Shown here piece by piece: positions 1-5,136 of a stretch of DNA of 5,870 nucleotides. Every line of letters begins with the position of its first letter. The first letter of the stretch is position 1. A program made the position numbers and the translations under genes. The notes under the pieces were generated by a model that ran no database searches, had not been told where the DNA came from, and saw only the letters and a program-made list of their open reading frames with translations. Source of the stretch: Candidatus Bathyarchaeota archaeon (GTDB lineage Archaea > Thermoproteota > Bathyarchaeia > Bathyarchaeales > DTEX01); the NCBI GenBank assembly GCA_026414245.1, contig JAOAJJ010000078.1:1-5870 (forward strand), in the 5' to 3' direction.

Positions 1-18
1 GATGTGTATAAGAGACAG
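1..18. other. Tn5/Nextera mosaic-end adapter remnant (artefact)
   Basis: The first 18 bases equal bases 2-19 of the 19-bp Tn5 mosaic end used in Nextera libraries (AGATGTGTATAAGAGACAG). Sitting exactly at the contig edge, this is untrimmed adapter and not genomic DNA. The minus-strand reading frame runs through it, so the last residues of that frame (…SYTH) are artificial. Confidence 0.96.
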
Positions 19-370
19 CGGTTACACTGAGTAAAGCAGCAATTATAGCTGTTACAATCAATGTCCCAATTTTTCTGACCACAAAGTTCAGGCTCTTGCT
101 AAAATCTATTGGTCTATTGTTAAGGAGGTCATTAACCATATCTATAAGCATGCAGGCGGCTATAAAGCCTAGAATCGCGGCTATAAATGAGCCGAACATG
201 AGTATGAACGGGTTCGGCGCCTCGATAAAATAGTATCTTATGGGGAACAAATAGGCGAGAGCGGAGAAAATCCATTGAATAATTATCGGGGCAGCGTATG
301 GAGCCAGCAGCATCGGGTTCTTCATCGAGATATCTAGACCCTTAGAGACAGATTCTATTGATTTTGACAT
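19..370 (-). CDS. Multi-pass membrane protein, N-terminal part (cut by contig end)
   Basis: The minus-strand frame opens with ATG at 370-368 and stays open to the contig edge, so only the first 117 residues are genuine; beyond that the frame reads adapter. The start is supported by GAGGT (376-380 on the plus strand), 5 nt before the ATG. The N-terminus (MSKSIESVSKGLDISMKNP) is short and polar. Three hydrophobic stretches follow, at about residues 21-42, 55-78 and 101-117. Between the second and third is a polar segment (DMVNDLLNNRPIDFSKSL) with basic VVRK just before the third helix. This resembles archaeal DUF-type integral membrane proteins that start with a run of helices, but I do not recognise the family and assign no function. 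It is divergently transcribed from the PRC-barrel gene, with 106 bp between the two ATGs. The partner may therefore share regulation, but nothing shows a shared role. Confidence 0.85.
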
Positions 371-375
371 GCTTT

Positions 376-380
376 ACCTC
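376..380 (-). promoter_or_regulatory. Shine-Dalgarno of the minus-strand membrane protein
   Basis: Read on the minus strand this is GAGGT, complementary to the CCUCC end of archaeal 16S rRNA and 5 nt before the ATG at 370. It fixes the start of the truncated membrane protein. Confidence 0.7.
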
Positions 381-420
381 TATGTTCTCTAGCCTTATTA
401 ATCTATCGATGCTTAACAAA

Positions 421-432
421 GCTTAAATTAGC
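421..432. promoter_or_regulatory. Candidate bidirectional TATA-like box
   Basis: GCTTAAATTAGC is nearly its own reverse complement and lies between two divergent genes. On the plus strand it predicts a transcript start near 451, about 26 nt before the ATG at 477. On the minus strand it predicts a start near 400, about 30 nt before the ATG at 370. Both leave room for the Shine-Dalgarno sites seen. Position and AT content are observed; promoter activity is inferred. Confidence 0.45.
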
Positions 433-464
433 TATGCTCTAAACATTAGAGTTTGAGGCAAATT

Positions 465-468
465 GGAG
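465..468 (+). promoter_or_regulatory. Shine-Dalgarno choosing the ATG at 477
   Basis: GGAG, followed by AG, lies 8 nt upstream of the ATG at 477. The in-frame TTG at 453 has no such site and would fall at or just after the expected transcript start, so the ATG is preferred. Confidence 0.7.
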
Positions 469-476
469 AGACCATT

Positions 477-836
477 ATGGCGCAGGTTAAAGAAAGAAGC
501 GTAACACGAGAACGCCTAGTCGGCATGCAGGTTATAGATGGAGACGGCTATCTGGTGGGGACTGTTAGGGACATAAGCTTCACCATTGGAAGGATGGGTA
601 TATCGCTATATATCGAGGGGAAGGACGGCTCAACGAGAGAGGTGCCGTGGGAAGAAGTGCAATCCGTAGGAGACTTCGTCCTCTTAAAGCAGCGTCAAGC
701 CCAGATTACGGAAGTGCAGCAGCCTCAACAGCAACAAGCGCAGCAGGCACCGGTCTGCCCAACCTGCAGGGGCCCGCTCACATGGATACCGCAATACCAG
801 AGATGGTACTGCTATAAATGTAAGAAGTATGCTTAA
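477..836 (+). CDS. PRC-barrel domain protein with C-terminal zinc ribbon
   Basis: This is a 119-residue protein with three visible parts. Residues about 11-71 form a PRC-barrel-like β domain (the LVGMQVIDGDGYLVGTVRDI segment, then IEGKDGSTREVPWEEVQSVGDFVLLK); the G-x-x-V-x-D-x-x-G-x-x-x-G-x-V pattern is typical. Residues 72-91 are a Gln-rich flexible linker. Residues 94-115 form a zinc ribbon with ligands C94, C97, C112 and C115 in the arrangement CPTC…WYCYKC. PRC barrels are found in photosynthetic reaction-centre H subunits, RimM and archaeal cell-division-linked proteins such as CdvA and CdpB. The fold alone does not give a function, so this is best called a small cytoplasmic adaptor or binding protein of unknown role. 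There is no signal peptide or membrane segment. The start at 477 is chosen for its Shine-Dalgarno site; a TTG at 453 would add 8 residues. It stands alone, divergent from the membrane protein and 126 bp before the next gene. Confidence 0.88.
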   Translation: MAQVKERSVTRERLVGMQVIDGDGYLVGTVRDISFTIGRMGISLYIEGKDGSTREVPWEEVQSVGDFVLLKQRQAQITEVQQPQQQQAQQAPVCPTCRGPLTWIPQYQRWYCYKCKKYA

Positions 837-921
837 TCGAGTAAATCGCAGATCTTCATAAAGGGTTTTAAGACTAAGCTCCTAATGGCAGATGATGGTT
901 AGACAGTCTGCTAAATGCTTT

Positions 922-928
922 CTTAAAT
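922..928 (+). promoter_or_regulatory. Candidate TATA-like box (CTTAAAT) for the first URO-D-like gene
   Basis: CTTAAAT sits in the 126-bp gap after the PRC-barrel gene. A transcript start about 26 nt downstream would fall near 951, giving a leader of about 12 nt before the TTG at 963. The rest of the gap (837-921) shows only weak inverted repeats and a T4 run at 866-869, with no RNA gene that I can support. Confidence 0.4.
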
Positions 929-962
929 CAAGTTTCCTTGAGAGCGATGGAAGTGTGTTAAT

Positions 963-2036
963 TTGAATATTAGGAAGAGCGTGATGACTGTTTACCGAGG
1001 TGGGGAGCCAGATAGGATACCGTGGTTAATTCATGACGGGCTTCTTCCCAGAGGGCGCTTTGAGCGTAAGCTTAGGAACATGGGTTTAGGCTTAAAGGTT
1101 TCAGCCCCAGTGTGGAGGGTTGAGATGCCTCATGTTCGAGTTGAGACCACGAGCCTAGGCAACATTATATATACGAGGTTCCATACTCCTCTTGGCAGCG
1201 TATCGATGAAGCAGAGAATTGGTCTACAGGAGGGCGCCGGCACCTCCTGGATCATAGATCATCCAATTAAGGATTTAGCGGACTTTGAGGTTTTTGAGTT
1301 TATAGCTGAGGATACGCGGTATATTCCCGACTATAAGCCTTTCCTCGAAGCTGAGCGCAATCTGGGCGACGATGGAATCGTGTTTGTTTGGGCTGGCCGC
1401 TCGCCGATCCAGGAGCTTCAAATCGAGCTCATGGGGTATAGAATGTTCGCTATAGCGCTCCATAAGTATCCTAAGGAGTTCGAGAGGCTTTTGAGAGCCT
1501 TAGAGAGGAGGGCTGATGAGCGCTATAAAATATTGGCGGAGTCCCCAGCCGAGGTTGTGAATGGAATGGATAACATGAATAGCGTTATAGTAAGCCCGAA
1601 GCTCTATGAGAGATACATCATGCCATTCTATAGTAGGCAGCATAGGCTTCTACGTAGACATGACAAGATCTTGGAGGATCATATGGATGGAAGACTTAAG
1701 GTTCTAAAAGACTTGATAGCTAAAACGGATCTGGACGTAGTTGAAGCATTTACGCCTCCGCCTATAGGCGACCTACCGCTGAAGGAGGCAAAAAAGGCGT
1801 GGGATGGGAAAATAATAAGTCTCAACATTCCGGAATCGATGTTCCTAGAGAGTCCCAGCGCAGTCAAGAAATATGTTTTGGGTCTTCTTAAAGAGGCTAC
1901 TCCCGGTGACAGATTCATACTATCAATAACAGAGGATATACCGGCAGGCTTCCGAGAAATGGGGCTGTTGGCGGCTACAAGCGTCTGGAGGAAACATGGT
2001 AAATATCCGATAAAAATATTTTCTGAAACCTCTTAA
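963..2036 (+). CDS. URO-D superfamily protein (methyltransferase-like), not canonical UroD
   Basis: This 357-residue protein has a TIM-barrel-type sequence of the uroporphyrinogen decarboxylase / MtaA-CmuA methyltransferase superfamily. The N-terminus MNIRKSVMTVYRGGEPDRIP matches the family opening (x-R-x-x-V…E-P-D-R-x-P). Other family-like segments are the one around GRSPIQELQIELMGY (residues 145-159), the helix after HKYPKEFERLL (167-177) and SPKLYERYIMPFY (211-223). True UroD carries an N-terminal porphyrin-binding Arg-rich motif (RQAGR); it is absent here. In MtaA/MtbA-type enzymes zinc is held by H-x-C…C. Here the site reads H240-M-D242-G, and the distal position falls at about T323-E324 (SITEDIP), so both cysteines are missing. 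Methyl transfer to or from a corrinoid, or another small substrate, is possible but unproven; no corrinoid protein is nearby. The TTG start has no clear Shine-Dalgarno. GTG 981 or ATG 984, preceded by AGGA at 972-975, is the alternative, but the family N-terminus favours TTG. Confidence 0.87.
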   Translation: MNIRKSVMTVYRGGEPDRIPWLIHDGLLPRGRFERKLRNMGLGLKVSAPVWRVEMPHVRVETTSLGNIIYTRFHTPLGSVSMKQRIGLQEGAGTSWIIDHPIKDLADFEVFEFIAEDTRYIPDYKPFLEAERNLGDDGIVFVWAGRSPIQELQIELMGYRMFAIALHKYPKEFERLLRALERRADERYKILAESPAEVVNGMDNMNSVIVSPKLYERYIMPFYSRQHRLLRRHDKILEDHMDGRLKVLKDLIAKTDLDVVEAFTPPPIGDLPLKEAKKAWDGKIISLNIPESMFLESPSAVKKYVLGLLKEATPGDRFILSITEDIPAGFREMGLLAATSVWRKHGKYPIKIFSETS

Positions 2037-2038
2037 AT
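2032..2038 (+). promoter_or_regulatory. CTTAAAT box overlapping the upstream stop codon
   Basis: CTTAAAT contains the TAA stop (2034-2036) of the first URO-D-like gene. A transcript start about 26 nt downstream would be near 2061, at or beside the second gene's ATG codons (2056 and 2062). That would make the message almost leaderless, in keeping with the lack of a Shine-Dalgarno there. The second gene could equally be read through from the first. Confidence 0.35.
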
Positions 2039-2055
2039 TTTTAAGAAAACTGAGT

Positions 2056-3150
2056 ATGAGAATGCAGGAAGGCAGATCATTGCGATCCTATTTAAATGAG
2101 GTGGATTTTGAAACTATAAAACAGCGCTTCGACGCCTTCTGGAATAGGGAGGTTATAGATAGACCCTTAATCTATATAACCGCCCCTAGAAAACCGGAGC
2201 GTAGCATAACGCTGCCGGAAGTTAAAACCATTGAGGAGAAGTGGACGAACATAGATTACGTGTTGAAGAAGGCTGAACTCTACTTTGAGAGCACAGTTTT
2301 TCTCGGCGACGCCCTTCCACACTATTGTCCGAACCTAGGTCCCAATCAGCTCACGGCTTTTCTCGGCGGCGAGCTCATATTCCTAGATGAGCATACCTCA
2401 TGGGTGAAGCCTTTCCTAAATACTTTGGAGGGTTTCGAGCCTTACCTAAATAAATCTAACAAGTGGTGGAGAAGAATAGATGAGATAATGGATGCTGTCT
2501 GCAAGGTTGCCGAGGGAAATTTTCTCGTGGGCATACCGGATCTGCATTACGGTGGAGACGCTTTGGCAGCCATGATTGGTACGCGGAATCTTGTGAGAGC
2601 GCTATATACCCATCCGAAGGAGGTTAAAAGGATCATTAGTAGGCTGACTGAGATATGTATCGAAGTGTTTGAAGCCTTTTACCAGAAGATTTCAAGAATC
2701 CAGAGTGGTTCAATAAGCTGGATACCTGCCTACTCGAGAGGAAAATTTCTTCCACTCCAAGACGACTTTTCCGGGCTGGTCTCCCCAAAAACATTCAGAG
2801 AGTTTTTCCTAGAGGAGCAGATCATATTATCTAAGCATCTAGATAACTCAATCTTTCATCTGGATGGACCTATGGCTTTAGGCAACTTAGACGCCCTTTT
2901 AGAGGTGGATTCGATAGATGGGATACAATGGGTTCCGGGAGCAGGGTCGCCGCCAGCATCCAAATGGATACATATATGCCAGAAAATACTTGACTCAGGG
3001 AAATGTCTATATATAAGCTGTGAGCCTTGGGAGGTAAAAATAATGTTAGAGAAGCTTAAGCATGGCGGATTATTCCTGCAAACATGGTGTAGGGATGAGG
3101 ATGAAGCCTATAGGGTTCTAAAGATTGTGGAGAAGTATGGTGCGAGGTAG
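2056..3150 (+). CDS. Second URO-D superfamily protein (methyltransferase-like)
   Basis: This 364-residue protein is a distant relative of the preceding gene. Family features are PDLHYGGDALAAMIGTRNL (residues 161-179; the P-D-x…G-x-x-D-x-L-A-x-x-x-G-T pattern), YTHPKEVKRII (184-194), and the late barrel segment FHLDGPMALGNLDALL (267-282) followed by IDGIQWVPG. The metal-site pattern is H268-L-D270-G with a cysteine 77 residues later (C345 in TWCRDEDEA). This keeps the His and the distal Cys expected in zinc methyltransferases of the MtaA type but has Asp at the middle position. The UroD Arg motif is absent, so heme synthesis is unlikely. There is no signal peptide, so the product is cytosolic. 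It lies 19 nt after the first gene, on the same strand, and probably works with it or on a related substrate. No Shine-Dalgarno precedes ATG 2056 or the in-frame ATG 2062. A TTG at 2080, preceded by AGGAAGG, is a less likely start. Confidence 0.86.
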   Translation: MRMQEGRSLRSYLNEVDFETIKQRFDAFWNREVIDRPLIYITAPRKPERSITLPEVKTIEEKWTNIDYVLKKAELYFESTVFLGDALPHYCPNLGPNQLTAFLGGELIFLDEHTSWVKPFLNTLEGFEPYLNKSNKWWRRIDEIMDAVCKVAEGNFLVGIPDLHYGGDALAAMIGTRNLVRALYTHPKEVKRIISRLTEICIEVFEAFYQKISRIQSGSISWIPAYSRGKFLPLQDDFSGLVSPKTFREFFLEEQIILSKHLDNSIFHLDGPMALGNLDALLEVDSIDGIQWVPGAGSPPASKWIHICQKILDSGKCLYISCEPWEVKIMLEKLKHGGLFLQTWCRDEDEAYRVLKIVEKYGAR

Positions 3151-3177
3151 TGTCTTCGCAAAACTCTTATTATGCTG

Positions 3178-3186
3178 AATAAAAAA
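3178..3186 (+). promoter_or_regulatory. Possible TATA-like box for the molybdopterin protein
   Basis: AATAAAAAA lies about 52 nt before the TTG start. A transcript start near 3208 would give a leader of about 26 nt containing the GTGAT ribosome site. This is the most AT-rich box in the 83-bp gap but a weak match, and CTTATTATG at 3166-3174 is an alternative. Confidence 0.3.
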
Positions 3187-3220
3187 CTGAAATATTGTCT
3201 ATCTATTAAGGAATCAGAGA

Positions 3221-3225
3221 GTGAT
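3221..3225 (+). promoter_or_regulatory. Shine-Dalgarno (GTGAT) supporting the TTG start at 3234
   Basis: GTGAT matches the distal half of the full archaeal Shine-Dalgarno GGAGGTGAT and is 8 nt before the TTG. The frame is closed by TGA at 3222-3224, and no other start codon lies between, so TTG is the only N-terminal choice. Confidence 0.55.
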
Positions 3226-3233
3226 GTGTAAAG

Positions 3234-3785
3234 TTGGGTATATCGTTAACACCTAACGAGAAATTCTTCACGATCCAGAAGGGTGAGATACCAAACATAA
3301 ATGTCGAAAGGTGGAAGCTTACCGTCGATGGATACGTTGAAAAACCGCTCTACCTTACATACGATGAATTGAGGGCGTTGCCTCAGACCAGGTTAATTGA
3401 GGTTCTGGAATGCTATGATAATGTGCCCGGCGGCTCTCTTATAGGGGTTGCAGAGTGGGAGGGGGTTCTCATCAGGCGGCTGCTCGAGATGGCGCAGCCC
3501 AGAGAAGGCGCCTCAGCCCTACTCTTCCACTCTCTAGATGGCTACTCCACAAACCATAAAATAGATTATATTAGAAAAATGTGCGTCATACTCGCCCTGA
3601 AAATGAATGGCGTAACCTTGCCAATCGAGCATGGTTATCCAGCTAGGCTTGTCGCCCCGGGCATGTATGGCTATAAATGGGCAAAATGGGTTCATAGGGT
3701 GGAAGTCCTAAAAGATGAGAAGCTCGGATACTGGGAGGGAAGAGGTTATCCTTCTGAACCCTTCAGGGGGCTCAGAAACAAGTGA
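3234..3785 (+). CDS. Sulfite-oxidase-fold molybdopterin-binding protein
   Basis: This 183-residue protein has a single oxidoreductase molybdopterin-binding domain (sulfite oxidase / YedY-MsrP superfamily). Visible family elements, in order, are TPNEKFF near the N-terminus, WKLTVDGYVEKP (residues 27-38), LTYDELRALP (41-50), VLECYDN with C60 as the expected Mo-coordinating cysteine, a GVAEWEGVLI segment (71-80), LDGYS (101-105), and the cofactor pocket HGYPARLVAPGMYGYKWAKW (133-152) with conserved R and K residues. The end, GYWEGRGY, is also typical. It lacks the C-terminal dimerisation domain of true sulfite oxidases and has no Tat or Sec signal, so it is probably cytoplasmic. The substrate and electron partner are unknown: no heme, YedZ-like or cofactor-synthesis gene lies in the window. 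The upstream URO-D-like genes are on the same strand, 83 nt away, but a functional link is not shown. A T5 tract follows the stop closely. Confidence 0.92.
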   Translation: MGISLTPNEKFFTIQKGEIPNINVERWKLTVDGYVEKPLYLTYDELRALPQTRLIEVLECYDNVPGGSLIGVAEWEGVLIRRLLEMAQPREGASALLFHSLDGYSTNHKIDYIRKMCVILALKMNGVTLPIEHGYPARLVAPGMYGYKWAKWVHRVEVLKDEKLGYWEGRGYPSEPFRGLRNK

Positions 3786-3786
3786 A

Positions 3787-3800
3787 AATATTTTTGCATT
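3787..3800 (+). terminator. Candidate T-tract terminator after the molybdopterin gene
   Basis: A T5 run (3791-3795) in an AT-rich stretch begins 5 nt after the TGA stop. Archaeal RNA polymerase can stop at T-tracts without a hairpin, so this is a plausible but weak terminator. Confidence 0.4.
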
Positions 3801-3846
3801 TGAGGGTTTAATGGCTTAAGAGGCGTATTATTAACAGCGGGTCCCG

Positions 3847-3889
3847 GCGATATTGGTGCTTAATAGAGGGTTCACCGATAATATGGCGC
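3847..3889. repeat. Imperfect inverted repeat in the secE upstream spacer
   Basis: The left arm GCG-ATATT-GGTG (3847-3858) pairs with the right arm CACC-gat-AATAT-gg-CGC (3873-3889) if two small bulges are allowed. Without bulges, TATTGGTG (3851-3858) pairs with CACCGATA (3873-3880) with one G·U, leaving a 14-nt loop. It ends 6 nt before the TATA box region, so it could be an operator or the 3' hairpin of the upstream transcript. Chance is not excluded. Confidence 0.35.
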
Positions 3890-3893
3890 TACA

Positions 3894-3903
3894 CTTTTAT
3901 ATA
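3894..3903 (+). promoter_or_regulatory. TATA box of the secE–ribosomal protein operon
   Basis: CTTTTATATA is the strongest TATA-like sequence in the window (core TTTATATA, 3896-3903). A transcript start about 26 nt downstream would be near 3925, which gives a short leader of about 17 nt to the secE TTG. Confidence 0.6.
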
Positions 3904-3911
3904 GGATTCCC

Positions 3912-3918
3912 TTTTTTT
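3912..3918 (+). terminator. T7 tract between TATA box and secE start
   Basis: Seven Ts in a row lie 9 nt after the TATA core and 22 nt after the inverted repeat. They may stop read-through from upstream, or help open DNA at the secE promoter. Only the tract itself is observed. Confidence 0.3.
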
Positions 3919-3941
3919 GAGTAGATGACGGTGGATTTAAT

Positions 3942-4139
3942 TTGGGATTAATGTCGTTTATGAAGGCTAGCCTGAGACTACTTAAACTCGCTAAAAAACC
4001 CAGTAGAGATGAGCTTTGGTTATCCATAAAATTATGCTTTCTAGGTGTAGCTATAGTTGGTTTAATAGGCTTCACAGTATACATGCTCGCCTCCTTCATC
4101 AGGGCGAGCGTCCAATTCCTCAGCCTATACTGGTATTAG
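3942..4139 (+). CDS. secE: Preprotein translocase subunit SecE / Sec61γ
   Basis: This 65-residue protein has the layout of archaeal SecE: a short amphipathic basic N-terminal helix (MKASLRLLKLAKKPSRDELW, from residue 7) and then one membrane helix at about residues 29-53 (FLGVAIVGLIGFTVYMLASF core). The K-P-S-R-D-E-L-W stretch before the helix and G-x-x-G-F in it match the family. SecE clamps the SecY channel in the cell membrane. Its identity is strengthened by the next genes, spt5, L11 and L1, which follow secE in most archaea. The TTG start is favoured by GGTG (3930-3933) 8 nt upstream and is the first possible start after the in-frame stop at 3918-3920. ATG 3951 or 3960 would give proteins 3 or 6 residues shorter. 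It is 13 nt before spt5. Confidence 0.93.
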   Translation: MGLMSFMKASLRLLKLAKKPSRDELWLSIKLCFLGVAIVGLIGFTVYMLASFIRASVQFLSLYWY

Positions 4140-4152
4140 TGAGCGTGGTAGA

Positions 4153-4614
4153 ATGAGCGTAGAGGAGTCAACGAGAATATTCGCTGTGAGCACAACGGTT
4201 GGTCAAGAATTGAATGTCGCTAAAATCATAATGGGCCGAGTTGAAGTTAACAATATCCCAGTGAAGGCTATGCTCATACCCGAAAATCTAAAAGGCTACA
4301 TATTCATTGAGGCTGAGGGACCCCACTGGGTTGAGAGGGCTACAGCCAACATAAAGCACGTCAAGTCTAGGGTGCCGGGTGTTCTACCCTTCTCGGAAAT
4401 TGAAAAATATATTGTGGTGAAATCAGTTATCGATGAGCTTGACATCGATGATATTGTTGAAATTGTTAGTGGACCATTTAGAGGTATGAGAGCTAAGATA
4501 ACGGATATAGATAGGGGTAAAGGTGAAGTAACAATAGAGCTATTGGAGGCAACGTTCACGCTTCCAGTTACGGTTCACGCAGACTACGTGAGATTAATTT
4601 CCAAAGGGAGTTGA
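4153..4614 (+). CDS. spt5: Transcription elongation factor Spt5 (NusG homologue)
   Basis: The protein has 153 residues and the normal archaeal two-domain form. The NGN domain is at about residues 8-85 (FAVSTTVGQELNVAKII at the start, LKGYIFIEA at 47-55, the VPGVLPFSE loop at 74-82). A KOW domain follows at about 97-135 (DIDDIVEIVSGPFRGMRAKI, then EVTIELLE). The NGN domain binds the RNA polymerase clamp coiled coil, usually with Spt4, and raises processivity; KOW contacts RNA or ribosomal protein S10. Spt4 is not in the window. The gene lies between secE and L11, and its TGA (4612-4614) is 2 nt from the L11 ATG, so the two are probably translationally coupled. The ribosome site before ATG 4153 is weak (GTGA at 4139-4142, or GGT at 4147-4149), so translation may depend on secE. 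Confidence 0.96.
   Translation: MSVEESTRIFAVSTTVGQELNVAKIIMGRVEVNNIPVKAMLIPENLKGYIFIEAEGPHWVERATANIKHVKSRVPGVLPFSEIEKYIVVKSVIDELDIDDIVEIVSGPFRGMRAKITDIDRGKGEVTIELLEATFTLPVTVHADYVRLISKGS
4607..4614 (+). promoter_or_regulatory. Shine-Dalgarno of L11 (GGAGTTGA) overlapping the spt5 stop
   Basis: GGAGTTGA differs by one base from the ideal GGAGGTGA and includes the spt5 stop TGA. It shows that the TTG at 4611 is part of the ribosome site and not a start. ATG 4617, or the directly following ATG 4620, is the start. Confidence 0.7.
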
Positions 4615-4616
4615 GA

Positions 4617-5126
4617 ATGATGCAGGCTGAGAAAAGAGTTGTTGAGCTAGTGGTTAGCGGTGGGCAGGCAACAGCTGGCCCACCAATTGGCCCGGCAATC
4701 GGGCCGTTAGGTGTGAATGTTGTTGCTGTTGTAAATAAGATTAATGAGCTGACTAAGGAATATTCTGGGATGAAGGTTCCGGTCAAAGTGATCATTAATC
4801 CGGAGACAAAGTCCTTTGAGGTTGAGGTTGGTATACCGACGACGTCAGCCCTAATTATTAAGGAGGCTAGCATAGCGAAGGGTTCTGGGAAACCTAATGT
4901 TGAGAAGGTTGGCAATTTATCAATAGAGCAGGTTGTAAAGATCGCTAAGATAAAGCGAAGCAAGCTTTTGGCTAGGACTTTAAAGGCAGCTGTTAAGGAG
5001 ATTGTTGGCAGCTGTGTGAGTATGGGTGTTACGGTTGATGGCAAGGATCCTAAGATGGTTTTAAGGGAGATCGATGAGGGAAAATATGATGATGTGATCA
5101 GAAGCGCTGAGAAAGCGGAACAATAA
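4617..5126 (+). CDS. rpl11: Large-subunit ribosomal protein L11
   Basis: This 169-residue protein is of normal archaeal length and clearly uL11. The N-terminal domain has the Pro/Gly-rich binding loop GQATAGPPIGPAIGPLGVN (residues 16-34) and GMKVPVKVIINP (51-62). The linker VGIPTTSALIIKEA leads into the C-terminal RNA-binding domain (KVGNLSIEQVVKIAKIK, 97-113, and GSCVSMGVTVDGK, 131-143). L11 binds the GTPase-associated region of 23S rRNA at the base of the stalk and controls factor-driven GTP hydrolysis. The start at 4617 rests on the Shine-Dalgarno at 4607; ATG 4620 would remove one Met. The next gene, L1, follows after 56 nt that contain a T-tract and a possible promoter, so L1 need not depend on this message. 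Confidence 0.97.
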   Translation: MMQAEKRVVELVVSGGQATAGPPIGPAIGPLGVNVVAVVNKINELTKEYSGMKVPVKVIINPETKSFEVEVGIPTTSALIIKEASIAKGSGKPNVEKVGNLSIEQVVKIAKIKRSKLLARTLKAAVKEIVGSCVSMGVTVDGKDPKMVLREIDEGKYDDVIRSAEKAEQ

Positions 5127-5134
5127 TATTTTTA
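5127..5134 (+). terminator. T-tract after the L11 stop (possible partial terminator)
   Basis: T5 (5129-5133) begins 2 nt after the L11 stop. T-tracts of this kind can end archaeal transcripts. Here the operon order argues that termination, if any, is partial. Confidence 0.35.
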
Positions 5135-5136
5135 TC

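Noticed and set aside
888..911. GCAGA…TCTGC inverted repeat after the PRC-barrel gene
   Set aside because: The stem is only 5 bp with a 14-nt loop and no following T-tract; expected by chance.
1275..1918. Two minus-strand open frames inside the first URO-D-like gene (1275-1463 and 1679-1918)
   Set aside because: Both are antisense to a well-supported family protein and show no domain or ribosome site.
963..2036. Annotation of the first URO-D-like gene as heme-pathway uroporphyrinogen decarboxylase (hemE)
   Set aside because: The N-terminal porphyrin-binding Arg motif is missing, and the metal-site pattern points to the methyltransferase-like branch.
3837..3890. tRNA-like look of the secE spacer (GGTTCACC near 3869-3876)
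   Set aside because: GGTTC resembles a T-loop, but no acceptor stem, anticodon arm or D-arm can be formed around it.
3872..4099. 75-codon minus-strand frame opposite secE
   Set aside because: It is antisense to secE and its promoter, with no recognisable protein features.
4568..5044. 158-codon minus-strand open frame opposite L11
   Set aside because: It lies fully opposite an unmistakable L11 gene, has low-complexity Ser/Thr/Leu-rich composition and no ribosome site; a shadow frame.
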